Part shown: piece by piece, positions 36,675-46,419 of the stretch
How the letters are laid out: every line of letters begins with the position of its first letter
Position numbering within the stretch: the stretch's first letter is position 1
Assembly (NCBI RefSeq): GCF_014109805.1
Contig: NZ_CP059400.1
Location: forward strand, 1,396,001-1,460,000
Source: Legionella sp. PC1000
GTDB lineage: Bacteria; Pseudomonadota; Gammaproteobacteria; Legionellales; Legionellaceae
Length of the DNA: 64,000 nucleotides
Direction: 5' to 3'
The notes under the pieces: generated by a model
Seen by the model: only the letters and a program-made list of their open reading frames with translations
Told to the model about the DNA's origin: nothing
Databases searched by the model: none
Translations under genes and position numbers: made by a program

Positions 36675-37774
36675 GCATTTATCCGTCCATAAGCATATAC
36701 AGCAGCACATGCCCCTTCAGAAGAAACCATACATGAGCCTAATGGATTTTCTGGCACACATGCTTTAGCAAATAATTTACATTCCATCGGTTTTCTAACC
36801 CCTCGAAGTACTTCACCACAAAGACATTGTTTGTGTTCTTGAGAGACAGAATCAGGTAATTGAAAACGTTGTTCCGCATCAAATTCAGCATATTCTGCTC
36901 TAATTTTTAAAGCACTTTTTGGAATAAATCCAAGGCCGCGCCATTCAAATTGATCACGTAATTCCAAAACTTCGGCCATAATTTCTTGAGACATCGCATT
37001 GCCTAAATGATTTACTGCACGTGTATATTGAATTTCTACTTCGCAACGTTTTTCATTGAGTTGTTTTATTAACATTAAAATGGAGTGTAACAAATCCAAA
37101 GGTTCAAAGCCTGAAATCACAATAGGTTTATGATATTTTTTACACACTGCTTCATAGGGTTTACTTCCAATAACTATGCTGACATGTGCTGGACCAACAA
37201 ATCCATCTAATTTGACTTCGTCGGATTGCAGTAAGCTGTCCATAGCGACAGGCGTCAAGACATGATTGCAAAAAACACTAAAATTAGAGAGTTTCAATTT
37301 TTTTGCCTGTTTTATTACCAATGCCGTTGGCGGTGTTGTTGTTTCAAAGCCAATGGCAAAAAATATCACTTCTTTTTGGGGATTTTCCTGGGCTATTTTT
37401 AAAGCATCATTTGCTGAGTAAATCATTCGAATATCAGCCCCTAATGCTTTAGCGTGTAATAGAGTTTTTTGCCCAGTACCAGGAACACGCATCATGTCTG
37501 CATAAGTGCTAAGGATAACATTAGGTAAAGAGCTTAATGCAATCGCTTTATCCGTGATGGTCATTGGTAGTACACAAACAGGACAGCCTGGGCCATGGAT
37601 CATCTCAATGTTATTGGGCAGCAAGCTTGGAATCCCATAGCGATGGATGGCATGGGTATGTCCACCACAAAACTCCATAAATTGATAGAATTGATTGGGA
37701 TTCACTTGAGCAGCAATTTCTTTAGAAAGTACTTTCGCAAAATTGCCATTTCTAAAGTCTTCGATGTATTTCAT
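36671..37774 (-). CDS. hypD: HypD, Fe(CN)2CO assembly scaffold
   Basis: 367 aa. Conserved motifs are FCGGHTHAIHRYGI (catalytic Cys), GPGCPVCVLP and the C-terminal [4Fe-4S] cysteines (CLCGEVLRG, CKLFAKAC, GSCMVSSEGACAA). It forms the scaffold complex with HypC on which CN and CO ligands are placed on iron. Four-base overlaps with hypC and hypE show tight coupling. Confidence 0.96.
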   Translation of the reverse strand: MKYIEDFRNGNFAKVLSKEIAAQVNPNQFYQFMEFCGGHTHAIHRYGIPSLLPNNIEMIHGPGCPVCVLPMTITDKAIALSSLPNVILSTYADMMRVPGTGQKTLLHAKALGADIRMIYSANDALKIAQENPQKEVIFFAIGFETTTPPTALVIKQAKKLKLSNFSVFCNHVLTPVAMDSLLQSDEVKLDGFVGPAHVSIVIGSKPYEAVCKKYHKPIVISGFEPLDLLHSILMLIKQLNEKRCEVEIQYTRAVNHLGNAMSQEIMAEVLELRDQFEWRGLGFIPKSALKIRAEYAEFDAEQRFQLPDSVSQEHKQCLCGEVLRGVRKPMECKLFAKACVPENPLGSCMVSSEGACAAVYAYGRINA

Positions 37775-37998
37775 ATAGAGGCACCCTGGGCCATTTGTGC
37801 AAATAGGTTTAAGGTTTTTAGAGCTTCTTCCTCGTCTAATCGTGTTAAGGCATACCCGACGTGGATAATAACGTAATCACCTTCAGTTACCTTGTCTAAT
37901 AAAGCTATTGAAATTTCTTTGACGATACCGCCTAAATTAATTAAGGCTCTTTCTTCATCAAGAATTTGTGTAATTTGTGCGGGTATTGCTAAACACAT
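37771..37998 (-). CDS. hypC: HypC chaperone
   Basis: 75 aa starting MCLAIPAQI, the invariant HypC N-terminus with the essential Cys2. It delivers the Fe(CN)2CO group from HypD to the large subunit precursor. Four bases after the hypF stop. Confidence 0.96.
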   Translation of the reverse strand: MCLAIPAQITQILDEERALINLGGIVKEISIALLDKVTEGDYVIIHVGYALTRLDEEEALKTLNLFAQMAQGASI

Positions 37999-38002
37999 AA
38001 GA

Positions 38003-40222
38003 TTATCCTTTTATTCCACCAATCCAGGCCTGCCCCAAAGAAATGCCACCATCATTGGGCGGCAGTTTTCGTGGTAATAGAGAAGTGATCCCGTATGTAC
38101 TGAGTGTTTTGATTAATCCCTCAGCCATTACTTGATTCAAAAAGCAACCGCCACTTAATACTACAGTATCAATATTTTTTTCTCGACTTATTTTTTTAAT
38201 CCATTCTGCAAGACCAGCTATGAGTGTTCCATGAAAGAGATTGGCCCCCATTATGGAATTGTTTAAGTCCAATAACTGTTCCAATGTGGGCATCATATCA
38301 AAATAATGATCGTTCATTTGCCAGCCATTAGGGATGATGTGTAAATGAGTTACCAGACTTTCCAATTGCATTGCAGCGTGTCCTTCATATTGTGATATCA
38401 GTTGTACTCCTAATAAAGCACTTGCTGCATCAAATAAACGTCCACAGCTGCTGGTACTGGGGCTGTTTATTTTTTTATCTAAAAGCTGGTGGATCAAATT
38501 GGCTTGGGGGCAGTTTGGAAATCGTTTGACAATTTCCTTGCTTCTGCCTAAAAAATGTAAAACACTTGCACCCATTCTCCATGGTTCACGTGCTGCGATG
38601 TCTCCTCCAGGTTGTAAAAGAGGCTGGAACGATCCGAGCCGTACAAATGAATCATGATTCAGTAACAAGAGTTCGCCTCCCCAGGCCTCCCCATTTAAAC
38701 CATATCCATATCCATCCAATGCCAAACCAAGGACTTGTTTTTGGATGCCATGTTCTGCAATAACTGAAGCCAAATGGGCGTGATGATGCTGAATTGCAAA
38801 TGCAGGTATGCCATATGATCTCGCAAATCGAGTCGTATAAAAATCAGGGTGTAAATCATGGGCAATTCGTTCTGGTTTTACATTTAGAAAACCTAATAAA
38901 TGGTTTAATGATTCATGAAAGAAACCAATTGTTGCCTTATTATTTAGGCTTCCTATATGTTGTGAAACAAAAGCCTCATCACCACGAGTAATACAAAAAG
39001 TATTTTTAAGATGTCCCCCAACAGCGAGGGTGGGAGGGATAGCATATGGCAGCTGAATGGGAACAGGTAAAAAACCGCGAGCACGTCGAACATGCAGAGG
39101 AGCATCATGAATAAGACACATTACTGAATCGTCGATGCGCATGATAATTTCTCGATTGTAGGTGACAATTTTATCTGCAATAGTTCTAAGCTCATGTGCG
39201 GCGCTGATATCTTCCTTAATGAGTGGGTCGCCACCTAAATTGGCACTGGTAACTACTAAAATCATAGGTTGATATTCATCCAGCCAATCACAGCCATTTT
39301 TGTTGCCGGCAAATGCATTAAAAAGTAAAAAATGCAAAGGAGTATAAGGGAGCATGATTCCAAAGTGATTTAAATTTGGAGCAACCCCCGCAAGTTCAAT
39401 CTTTTTTTTGAGTAAGACTATAGGTCGTTCGCGACTTTCCAATAAAGCTCGAGACTGTTTACTGAGTTCAGCAATGCCCGCAACACTTGTGCTATTAGCC
39501 AACATCAGGGCAAATGGCTTTTTGTCACGTTTTTTTCTTTCTCGAAGTTTGAATACAGCCGTTTCATTGCTGGCATCACAAAGAAGTTGATAGCCACCCA
39601 GACCTTTTAAAGCAATTATTTCTCCGTGTAATAGAAATTGTGCGATTTCTTCTATGGATAATGAAAGTTGGGGGCCGCAGTGAGTGCACGCAGTAGGTTG
39701 GGCATGATAGCGTCTATTATCAGGATTTTGATAGTCTGCTTCACACTGTTGGCACAGAGGGAAAGCGTCCATGGATGTATTGCAGCGATCATAGGGAAGA
39801 TTTTGTGTAATCGTGAATCTAGGGCCGCACTGAGTACAATTTAAAAAAGGATAGCGAAAATAGTGGCTCAGGGGATCAAAGAGCTCCTTTAAACACTCTG
39901 AACAAATGCAGGTATCAGGAGAGATAATCGTATTCGACTTACCTTGTTCACTTTCAATAATGTTAAATGTATTTTCATTTGTTTTAGCAGGGACTGTTTT
40001 AAGTTGAATGTATTTTATTTTAGCAAGTGGAGGTAAGTTGACTTTTAAATAAGAGACAAATTGGTCTGCTAAGATTCCTTGAATCTCCAATAAAACACCC
40101 ACAGCGTTATTTTTTATCCAACCGGTTAACTGGAGTAGTTTAGCTATCCGATATACATAAGGCCTAAAACCAACTCCCTGAACTTGACCTTGAATACTAA
40201 TCTGCAGGCGCTTCATTTTCAT
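38003..40222 (-). CDS. hypF: HypF carbamoyltransferase
   Basis: 739 aa, normal length. Domain order: acylphosphatase (~3-90: GQVQGVGFRPYVYRIAKLL), two zinc-finger motifs (~105-180: CSECLKELFD, CTQCGPRF, CQQCEADY, CTHCGPQL), YrdC-like carbamoyl-adenylate domain (~190-380: ALKGLGGYQLLCDASNE), and a Kae1-like C-terminal domain with HHHAHLASVIAEH metal ligands. It transfers carbamoyl phosphate to HypE. Confidence 0.95.
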   Translation of the reverse strand: MKMKRLQISIQGQVQGVGFRPYVYRIAKLLQLTGWIKNNAVGVLLEIQGILADQFVSYLKVNLPPLAKIKYIQLKTVPAKTNENTFNIIESEQGKSNTIISPDTCICSECLKELFDPLSHYFRYPFLNCTQCGPRFTITQNLPYDRCNTSMDAFPLCQQCEADYQNPDNRRYHAQPTACTHCGPQLSLSIEEIAQFLLHGEIIALKGLGGYQLLCDASNETAVFKLRERKKRDKKPFALMLANSTSVAGIAELSKQSRALLESRERPIVLLKKKIELAGVAPNLNHFGIMLPYTPLHFLLFNAFAGNKNGCDWLDEYQPMILVVTSANLGGDPLIKEDISAAHELRTIADKIVTYNREIIMRIDDSVMCLIHDAPLHVRRARGFLPVPIQLPYAIPPTLAVGGHLKNTFCITRGDEAFVSQHIGSLNNKATIGFFHESLNHLLGFLNVKPERIAHDLHPDFYTTRFARSYGIPAFAIQHHHAHLASVIAEHGIQKQVLGLALDGYGYGLNGEAWGGELLLLNHDSFVRLGSFQPLLQPGGDIAAREPWRMGASVLHFLGRSKEIVKRFPNCPQANLIHQLLDKKINSPSTSSCGRLFDAASALLGVQLISQYEGHAAMQLESLVTHLHIIPNGWQMNDHYFDMMPTLEQLLDLNNSIMGANLFHGTLIAGLAEWIKKISREKNIDTVVLSGGCFLNQVMAEGLIKTLSTYGITSLLPRKLPPNDGGISLGQAWIGGIKG

Positions 40223-40232
40223 GAGTGTTCGT

Positions 40233-41003
40233 TCATATCATTTTTTGTTTTAACCAGCGATACCAGTCATCCAAGCCGTGTCTTTGAGTAGCAGAGAGAG
40301 TGATTATATTCACATTGGGTTTGATCCGACGTGCATATTCAATACATTGCTCGATTTTAAAATCTACATAAGGGAGCAGGTCGGTTTTAGTGATGAGTAT
40401 TAAATCGGCACAACGAAACATCTCCGGATACTTAAGTGGTTTATTATCCCCTTCGGTCACTGAAAGTATGACTACTTTAAACTGCTCACCTAAATCAAAT
40501 AATGCGGGGCAAACAAGATTACCTACATTTTCAATAAATAATAGTGACTTTTCTTCTATAGGAAGATCTTCTAATGCATGGCTCACCATGTGCGCGTCCA
40601 GGTGGCAGACTTTTCCAGTATTTATCTGAAGCGCACTGCCGCCATGTGCTTGAATTAATTCAGCATCATGGTTTGTTTGTTGATCACCAACAATAACAGC
40701 AATGTTTAAGCTGGCTTTTAAATCCTGGATTGTTTTTGCCAAAAGAGTCGTTTTACCTGAGCCTGGGCTAGACATCATATTGATTGCCAAAACATTTTTA
40801 TTGATCAAATAGTTTTTATTCTCCAGGGCAAACTGTTGATTCCTGGCTAAAATATTTTGCTCAATATGAATTAAATGTTTGTCATGAGTATGATGCTCAT
40901 GTTCATGTTCATGTTCATGTTCATGTTCATGTTCATGTTCATGTTCATGTTCATGGTGATCAAACGCATTATTTTCTTCAGAACAACCGCATATTCCACA
41001 CAT
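40233..41003 (-). CDS. hypB: HypB nickel-binding GTPase with long His-Glu tract
   Basis: 256 aa. The N-terminal nickel site MCGICGCSE is followed by a run of alternating His and Glu (about residues 16-37) that could store nickel. The G domain follows: MSSPGSGKTTLLAKT (Walker A), FIENVGNLVCPALFDLGE, TKTDLLPY. It loads nickel into the hydrogenase with HypA. Its ATG shares a base with the hypA stop (TAATG). Confidence 0.95.
   Translation of the reverse strand: MCGICGCSEENNAFDHHEHEHEHEHEHEHEHEHEHEHHTHDKHLIHIEQNILARNQQFALENKNYLINKNVLAINMMSSPGSGKTTLLAKTIQDLKASLNIAVIVGDQQTNHDAELIQAHGGSALQINTGKVCHLDAHMVSHALEDLPIEEKSLLFIENVGNLVCPALFDLGEQFKVVILSVTEGDNKPLKYPEMFRCADLILITKTDLLPYVDFKIEQCIEYARRIKPNVNIITLSATQRHGLDDWYRWLKQKMI
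40902..40955. repeat. Hexanucleotide tandem repeat in hypB
   Basis: Nine perfect tandem copies of TTCATG (CATGAA on the coding strand, His-Glu), with degenerate copies to the left. Copy changes stay in frame and would alter the number of His-Glu pairs in HypB. Confidence 0.9.
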
Positions 41004-41344
41004 TATTCTACCACCATTGATTGAACACGTAATTCTTCACCTTGAAGAATCTCTAATGAATGACTACCGCATGCGGCGCATTCCTCATAATACTGTCGCA
41101 AAGGAACTACTTTTTTGCAAGACTCACAGAATGCCTCTGCTGGGACATCAATGATTTCAAGCACTGCATTCTCCGCTACAGTTCCTTTACTTGCGATGTT
41201 AAAACTAAAAATTAAAGCGTTTTTTTCAACCGCAGCAAGCTGACCAATCTCCAAAATTACTTTTTTTACTTGAGCATGCCCTTTTTTAGCTGTATTTTCC
41301 TTAATAATCTCAAGAATGCTTTGGCATAACCATAATTCGTGCAT
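41003..41344 (-). CDS. hypA: HypA nickel metallochaperone
   Basis: 113 aa beginning MHELWLC, where Met1-His2-Glu3 bind nickel. The C-terminal zinc site has two CxxC pairs (CESCKKVV and CAACGSHS). Partner of HypB. Confidence 0.95.
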   Translation of the reverse strand: MHELWLCQSILEIIKENTAKKGHAQVKKVILEIGQLAAVEKNALIFSFNIASKGTVAENAVLEIIDVPAEAFCESCKKVVPLRQYYEECAACGSHSLEILQGEELRVQSMVVE

Positions 41345-41353
41345 ATCAATACT

Positions 41354-42040
41354 CTATGAAAAATATATTGTGAGGCAGTTCATTATGCCAACAATGAGAG
41401 TAAAAAACGCAATGATTAACCCAAACATGCGTGACAATAATAAAGACATTGTATCAGCGCGTTGGAGCAACGTTGAGATAAATAAACCATTCAGTCCATC
41501 TGACGTCATCATTCCAAACATAAACACAACCCCTAATAATCCTGAAAACAAAAATCCTGCCATTGTTTTAGCTGAAAGTGAAAATAAAACGACCTGACTT
41601 ACTGTATCAAAAGAAAAAGCAAAGAGTATCCCAATAAATACAATATAGATGGGATTAATATTTTTCTTGATTATTTTCCTGGATAAATAATTTTTAAAAC
41701 TGGTAGGTATTGGTGATTTTGCTGGGGATTGAAAAACGTTCCAAAGAGTTAATGAGCCAAATACAAAGAGAAAAGTAAGGGAGATGCCATCGCCAACCCC
41801 GTTCAGCCATTCTGGAATATAGGTTGGCGTAAATCCATTACCTATGATTAGACTGATTAAAATGACTACCATGCCATGTCCCAAGGAGAATAAAAAACCT
41901 ACGATTTTAGAGAGGTTCCGATGTGGACCAACGATTCTTGTCATCGAATCTATAGTTGCCAAATGATCCAGATCAAAACCATGGCGAACTCCTAAAAAGT
42001 ACGCCATTATAACTGAAAGCCAGAGTGTTTCTTGCATCAA
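41354..42040 (-). CDS. Nickel/cobalt permease, short NiCoT type
   Basis: 228-aa membrane protein with about six or seven segments. The signature FLGVRHGFDLDHLATIDSMTR contains HxxxDH of HoxN/NixA-type transporters, and SLGHGMVVILIS is the second NiCoT motif. It is shorter than the usual ~340 aa. Position just ahead of hypA indicates nickel uptake for the hydrogenase. Confidence 0.88.
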   Translation of the reverse strand: MMQETLWLSVIMAYFLGVRHGFDLDHLATIDSMTRIVGPHRNLSKIVGFLFSLGHGMVVILISLIIGNGFTPTYIPEWLNGVGDGISLTFLFVFGSLTLWNVFQSPAKSPIPTSFKNYLSRKIIKKNINPIYIVFIGILFAFSFDTVSQVVLFSLSAKTMAGFLFSGLLGVVFMFGMMTSDGLNGLFISTLLQRADTMSLLLSRMFGLIIAFFTLIVGIMNCLTIYFS

Positions 42041-42104
42041 TATTCTTCTTCTTTTTCAAGCGCATGCATCCACATGCTTACAATTTAAATATTTTCTGGA
42101 TAGT

Positions 42105-43970
42105 TTATTCTGCATCATTCGTTAAATCTATTTTAATTTTTGTGCCCCATGTCAATCTTAATGCATTAAGAATGGCAAGAATATCAATTAGTTCCTGTAA
42201 AACCGCACCGGCAACAGGATTAATAAATCCCATCGCGGCAAATATCATACCAATAAGACTCAGAACCATTCCTCCAAGAGCACTTTGTAATGCGATTTTA
42301 CGGGTATATAAGCTGAGGTGGATTAATTCGTCTACTTTTCTTAATGTATTTCCCATAATTACCGCCCCAGCTGCTTCAGCTGTAACACTACTGGCTTGCC
42401 CAAAAGCAATTCCAACTGTAGCAGCTGTTAATGCTGGTGCATCATTAATACCGTCTCCCATAAAAACCGTTGGAGCCTTTAATCGTTCCTGCCGAACAAG
42501 AGCAAGTTTTTGTTCAGGACTTTGGGATGCATGCAGCTCAGTCACACTTAATAAGCTCCCTAAATAACTCACTTCAGATTCACGATCTCCTGATACAAGC
42601 ATAATTTTTTTAAATTGATGATAGGGTGCGAGATGGCTGATAAATGATTTGCTATCTGATCGGGGAGCATCATGAAAATGTAATGCGGCAGCATATTCGC
42701 TATCAACTAAAACAATGCACTCTAAACCAGGTGTTGTCGGAGGAAGTAAATTGGCATATTGAGGGTGGTTTTCTAATAATTTTTTTCGTCCGGTAATTTG
42801 AATGAGGTGTTGATTAATAGTGCCTTGTAATCCCTGTCCAGGTTCCTCAGAAACATTTACAGAGCTAAGTAGCGTTATATTCTCTTTTTTTGCCGCATTT
42901 AATACAGCATTTGCTAGCGGATGTTTAGAATATCGCTCTATACTTGCAACATATTGCAGAATTGGTGCTGATTGATAATTTGCAGCAGGTATAATATCTG
43001 TTAGAGTAGGTTTCCCATAAGTAAGAGTACCTGTTTTATCAAAAATAGCAGTTTTACAGGTGATTAATCGTTCCAAAACGGTTGGATCTTTAATGATAAT
43101 TGCTTGTTTCGCTGCTCTTGAGATGGCACTGATCAACGTAATCGGAATAGCTATTAATAATGGACAAGGTGTAGCAATCACCAGAACAGAAAGAAAACGT
43201 AATGAGTCGCCGGTAAAATACCAGGCAGCAAATGCAAAAGTAAGTGCAACTGGCGCAAAAATCGCCCCAATTTGATCTCCTAAACGCCTAATCGAAGGCC
43301 GTTTTTGCTCCGCCTCTTCAAGCACCTTAACAATAGCGGCAAATCGTGAATCTGAAGGGAGGGAGGTTGTTTTTACTACCAACAACGATTCCCCATTAAT
43401 AGCTCCAGATAAAACATGGGTACCTGGCGCTTTTGATATTTGATAAGGTTCCCCAGTCAGGTAGGACTCATCCATGGAGCCATGTCCTTCTATAACGATA
43501 CCATCTGCCGGACACGTTTCATGAGGATAAATTAATAGTTCATCATCGATATGAATTTCTTGTAATGGAATATCTTCCACACCTGTGGCTATTTTTCGAT
43601 GAGCAATTGATGGCATACGTTCTACCAGGGTATGTAATACTGAAGAGGCTTTACGCATTGCGAAAACTTCTAAAGTTTGACCGCTCGCTAGCATTAGGAT
43701 AATTAGGGAGGCGGCAAGATATTCATCTAAAATAACACTGGTTATTAAAGCAATTGCTGCTAATAGGTCGGCACCTAAATTGCCCTGTAATAATTTAAAC
43801 AAAATTTGTAAAAATAGGGGTATTCCCCCGATAATGATGAGAAAGAACAGTGGAAACAATGAGAATGAGGGAGCAAAAAAACGCATAAATAGATGTACAC
43901 TAATAGCAATTAATGAAAAAAATGCAATATACGATTGCCAGTGATACTTATATTGGATTGAAGCCATCAT
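42105..43970 (-). CDS. P1B-type heavy-metal ATPase with TPCP motif
   Basis: 621 aa. The core has GSMDESYLTGEP (actuator TGE), VIATPCPLLIAIP (membrane metal site), IFDKTGTLTYG (phosphorylated Asp), KHPLANAV (HP motif, here KHP) and VFMGDGINDAPAL. There is no N-terminal metal-binding domain. The TPCP membrane motif, rather than CPC, is reported for the P1B-5 (Nia-like) class linked to nickel and iron, which fits the nickel context. No C-terminal hemerythrin domain is seen. Metal and direction are inferred. Confidence 0.88.
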   Translation of the reverse strand: MMASIQYKYHWQSYIAFFSLIAISVHLFMRFFAPSFSLFPLFFLIIIGGIPLFLQILFKLLQGNLGADLLAAIALITSVILDEYLAASLIILMLASGQTLEVFAMRKASSVLHTLVERMPSIAHRKIATGVEDIPLQEIHIDDELLIYPHETCPADGIVIEGHGSMDESYLTGEPYQISKAPGTHVLSGAINGESLLVVKTTSLPSDSRFAAIVKVLEEAEQKRPSIRRLGDQIGAIFAPVALTFAFAAWYFTGDSLRFLSVLVIATPCPLLIAIPITLISAISRAAKQAIIIKDPTVLERLITCKTAIFDKTGTLTYGKPTLTDIIPAANYQSAPILQYVASIERYSKHPLANAVLNAAKKENITLLSSVNVSEEPGQGLQGTINQHLIQITGRKKLLENHPQYANLLPPTTPGLECIVLVDSEYAAALHFHDAPRSDSKSFISHLAPYHQFKKIMLVSGDRESEVSYLGSLLSVTELHASQSPEQKLALVRQERLKAPTVFMGDGINDAPALTAATVGIAFGQASSVTAEAAGAVIMGNTLRKVDELIHLSLYTRKIALQSALGGMVLSLIGMIFAAMGFINPVAGAVLQELIDILAILNALRLTWGTKIKIDLTNDAE

Positions 43971-43994
43971 ATTCCATTGAATTAATTAAATTTT

Positions 43995-44882
43995 TTAACA
44001 TAATTCAACAATCCCTTTTGCAAGAATGTTAGAAACATCTATTTGGTTTGTTGAATGTATTACAGTATTACAAGTAATGAGTTGTTTTGCTCCTGCACGT
44101 AAGAGCATATTTTCTGTTTGTTTATTAAAAAGAGCATGAACACCAATACATATTGGATTTTTAAAGCCATTGTTTATCAGTTGTTTTAGCGATTCAAACA
44201 TGCTTGCTCCCGAAGAAATGATGTCATCCACAAGAACAGGAGTATTCTCAATGTTCTGTATCTTAGGTAAAGATACAACAACTTGTTTATCACCCAGACG
44301 TTTTTTTTGAGCAACTACAAAAGAAAGATTGCTGAAATTGGCTATTTCAGAAACCCATTGCTTACTTTCTTCATCAGGTCCTATCAAAATAGGATTTTTA
44401 ATATGGGAAGATATCCATTCAGAAATATTTTTTGTAGCATGTAGTGTTAGCAGCGAAGGCATACTGTATATTTCAGAGAGCTGATGTATGCGATGTAAAT
44501 GCGGGTCAATAGTAATCATTCCATCGATGCAGCTTGAAAGTAACTGAGCAAAAATAGTCGATGTAATCGCTTCACCAGAATGAAAGCGTTTATCTTGCCG
44601 CATATAAGCGAGATAAGGTGCTACTAAGCAAATTTTATTTGCTCCAAGCTCCTTAAGAGTTCTAGCCATAAATATAAGCGCTAGTATTTTGCTATTAGGA
44701 TGAGCAAGAGTACAGACTAAAAAAACCTTTTTATTTTTAACATCTGAATTAATTCGAACATAAGATTCGCTATCAGGGAATTGATGTATTTCTGCTTTGC
44801 CAATTTCAATAGACAGTTTATTGCTTAACGCTTGGGTCAGTTTTTTGTTTCCTGGTAATGAAAAAAGAATAGGCTTGTCCAT
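43995..44882 (-). CDS. PRPP-synthetase-like phosphoribosyl enzyme
   Basis: 295 aa, slightly shorter than classical Prs (~315). The start at 44882 is chosen because it lies ten bases after the upstream stop and gives MDKPILFSLPGNKKL; a longer frame overlaps the previous gene. The family motifs are present: FPDSESYVRI, APYLAYMRQDKRF (catalytic loop), TIDPHLHRIHQL, and PVLVDDIISSGASMFE (PRPP-binding loop). It would interconvert ribose 5-phosphate and ATP with PRPP and AMP, or act on a related pentose phosphate made by the neighbouring phosphorylase. Confidence 0.88.
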   Translation of the reverse strand: MDKPILFSLPGNKKLTQALSNKLSIEIGKAEIHQFPDSESYVRINSDVKNKKVFLVCTLAHPNSKILALIFMARTLKELGANKICLVAPYLAYMRQDKRFHSGEAITSTIFAQLLSSCIDGMITIDPHLHRIHQLSEIYSMPSLLTLHATKNISEWISSHIKNPILIGPDEESKQWVSEIANFSNLSFVVAQKKRLGDKQVVVSLPKIQNIENTPVLVDDIISSGASMFESLKQLINNGFKNPICIGVHALFNKQTENMLLRAGAKQLITCNTVIHSTNQIDVSNILAKGIVELC

Positions 44883-44892
44883 ATTATTGCTC

Positions 44893-46419
44893 TTATATTT
44901 TTTCAGGTGTGATTTTAATAATATTGGGCATGGATAAAGCATTGGTACATGCGTAGTTCAATATTCCTTTAGACTCTGCATGAATTCGATACAACAATTG
45001 TCCTTTTTCCACTTGCGTACCTAATCTTGCAAAAAATTCAATACCTGCTGCAGGCTCATAAGGAGCTCCTGCCAATTTCGCTATTTTAGCTAGATCCCGA
45101 TTATCAATTTCAGTAATAAATCCATTTTGGTTCGCAACAACGTCATGTGTAAATGATGCAGTAGGAGGAACTTTAAAACCACCCTGGGCTTCACAAATTG
45201 CTAAGAATTTTTTTAATGCAGTACCACGTTCCAATAGGTTTATCGCTAACTCTGTGGCTTGCTGAAGGGGTATTTTTTTCCCCAACTCAAGTAAGATCGC
45301 AGCAAGTGTAATTGCTTTATTTTTTAAATCGATAGGAGCATCCTTATCATTATGTAATACAGCCAAGATATCTTTTGCTTCTAACGCTGGGCCGATACCT
45401 TTTCCAATAGGCTGATTTCCATTTGTTCTTAAAGTAATAACATTCAAATCAAGAGCATCGCCTACCAAAGAAAAATATTTTTGATATTTGAAAAACTCAG
45501 ACTCAGAACGAATTTTTGCTGTCGGCCCAACCGGAACATCTATAAGGACATGCGTAGCACCAACGGCAACTTTTTTGGAAAGTACAGAGGCTATCATTTG
45601 GCCCATTGGATCAATATCCAGAACTCTTTCTACCCGAATAAGAATATCATCGGCCGGACTTAAACCTAATGCATCACCCCAAACTATGCATCCTCCTTCA
45701 CGTGCAACTACCTTTTGTATTTTCGAAAGAGGCAGATTTACTTCTGTCATCGTTTCAATAGTATCGGCAGTACCCGCAGGAGACGTAATTGCTCGGGACG
45801 AGGTTTTGGGAATAATGAGTCCCGCTGCAGCTACAATAGCTACAACAATGGGAGTTGTTCTGTTGCCAGGAATACCTCCTACGCTATGTTTATCAAGAAT
45901 GATAGGGTCGTTCCAATGCAGTTGCTTACCTGTTTTAACCATGGCTTGTGTTAGGTAAATAATTTCTTTAATACTGAGGTTATCATTACCACAAGCAGTG
46001 ATAAAACTCGACAAATGTATATTGGAATATTTGCCGGCTACAATATCGCTGATAATTTCATAAAGTTGAGAGGCTGATAACGCGTTCCCATATATTTTAG
46101 AACGCACATAATCTATAGAAGGTACAGGAAGTAGATGAGATATGTTAATAAAGTCTCCTTCTTTTGCACCAATGTGTTCCCAAGCGTTTTCAGAAAGACT
46201 GGCCTCACCCTTTTGTAAGATATCCGAATGAATAATATTCAATGATGCAATTATGGATTTTTTATTTAAGTGAACAATCACTCGTGCTTGTATTTCAAAT
46301 CCTTCCGAGATACAAATAAAACAATCTGCACGTATAAAAAGAATAAAATCCTGTCTCGTCTCAATCCCTAATTTGACTAACTTCAGTTTACTTAATCTAT
46401 TATTCGAGTTGTTATTCAT
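44893..46419 (-). CDS. Thymidine/AMP phosphorylase family enzyme
   Basis: 508 aa, much longer than bacterial DeoA (~440) and matching the archaeal-type AMP phosphorylase. An ~85-residue N-terminal domain precedes the glycosyltransferase fold. The signature DKHSVGGIPGNRTTPIVVAI binds phosphate, followed by TSSRAITSPAGTADTIE. The family splits NMPs with phosphate into base and ribose 1,5-bisphosphate. Overlaps the MBL gene by four bases. Confidence 0.88.
   Translation of the reverse strand: MNNNSNNRLSKLKLVKLGIETRQDFILFIRADCFICISEGFEIQARVIVHLNKKSIIASLNIIHSDILQKGEASLSENAWEHIGAKEGDFINISHLLPVPSIDYVRSKIYGNALSASQLYEIISDIVAGKYSNIHLSSFITACGNDNLSIKEIIYLTQAMVKTGKQLHWNDPIILDKHSVGGIPGNRTTPIVVAIVAAAGLIIPKTSSRAITSPAGTADTIETMTEVNLPLSKIQKVVAREGGCIVWGDALGLSPADDILIRVERVLDIDPMGQMIASVLSKKVAVGATHVLIDVPVGPTAKIRSESEFFKYQKYFSLVGDALDLNVITLRTNGNQPIGKGIGPALEAKDILAVLHNDKDAPIDLKNKAITLAAILLELGKKIPLQQATELAINLLERGTALKKFLAICEAQGGFKVPPTASFTHDVVANQNGFITEIDNRDLAKIAKLAGAPYEPAAGIEFFARLGTQVEKGQLLYRIHAESKGILNYACTNALSMPNIIKITPEKI

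Noticed and set aside
40861..40960. Tandem repeats as a CRISPR array
   Set aside because: The unit is six bases without spacers and lies inside the hypB coding frame.
42025..42567. 180-codon plus-strand open frame
   Set aside because: Antisense to the P1B ATPase, whose motifs are clear.
45488..45958. 156-codon plus-strand open frame
   Set aside because: It is antisense to the conserved phosphorylase gene, has biased composition and no ribosome-binding site.
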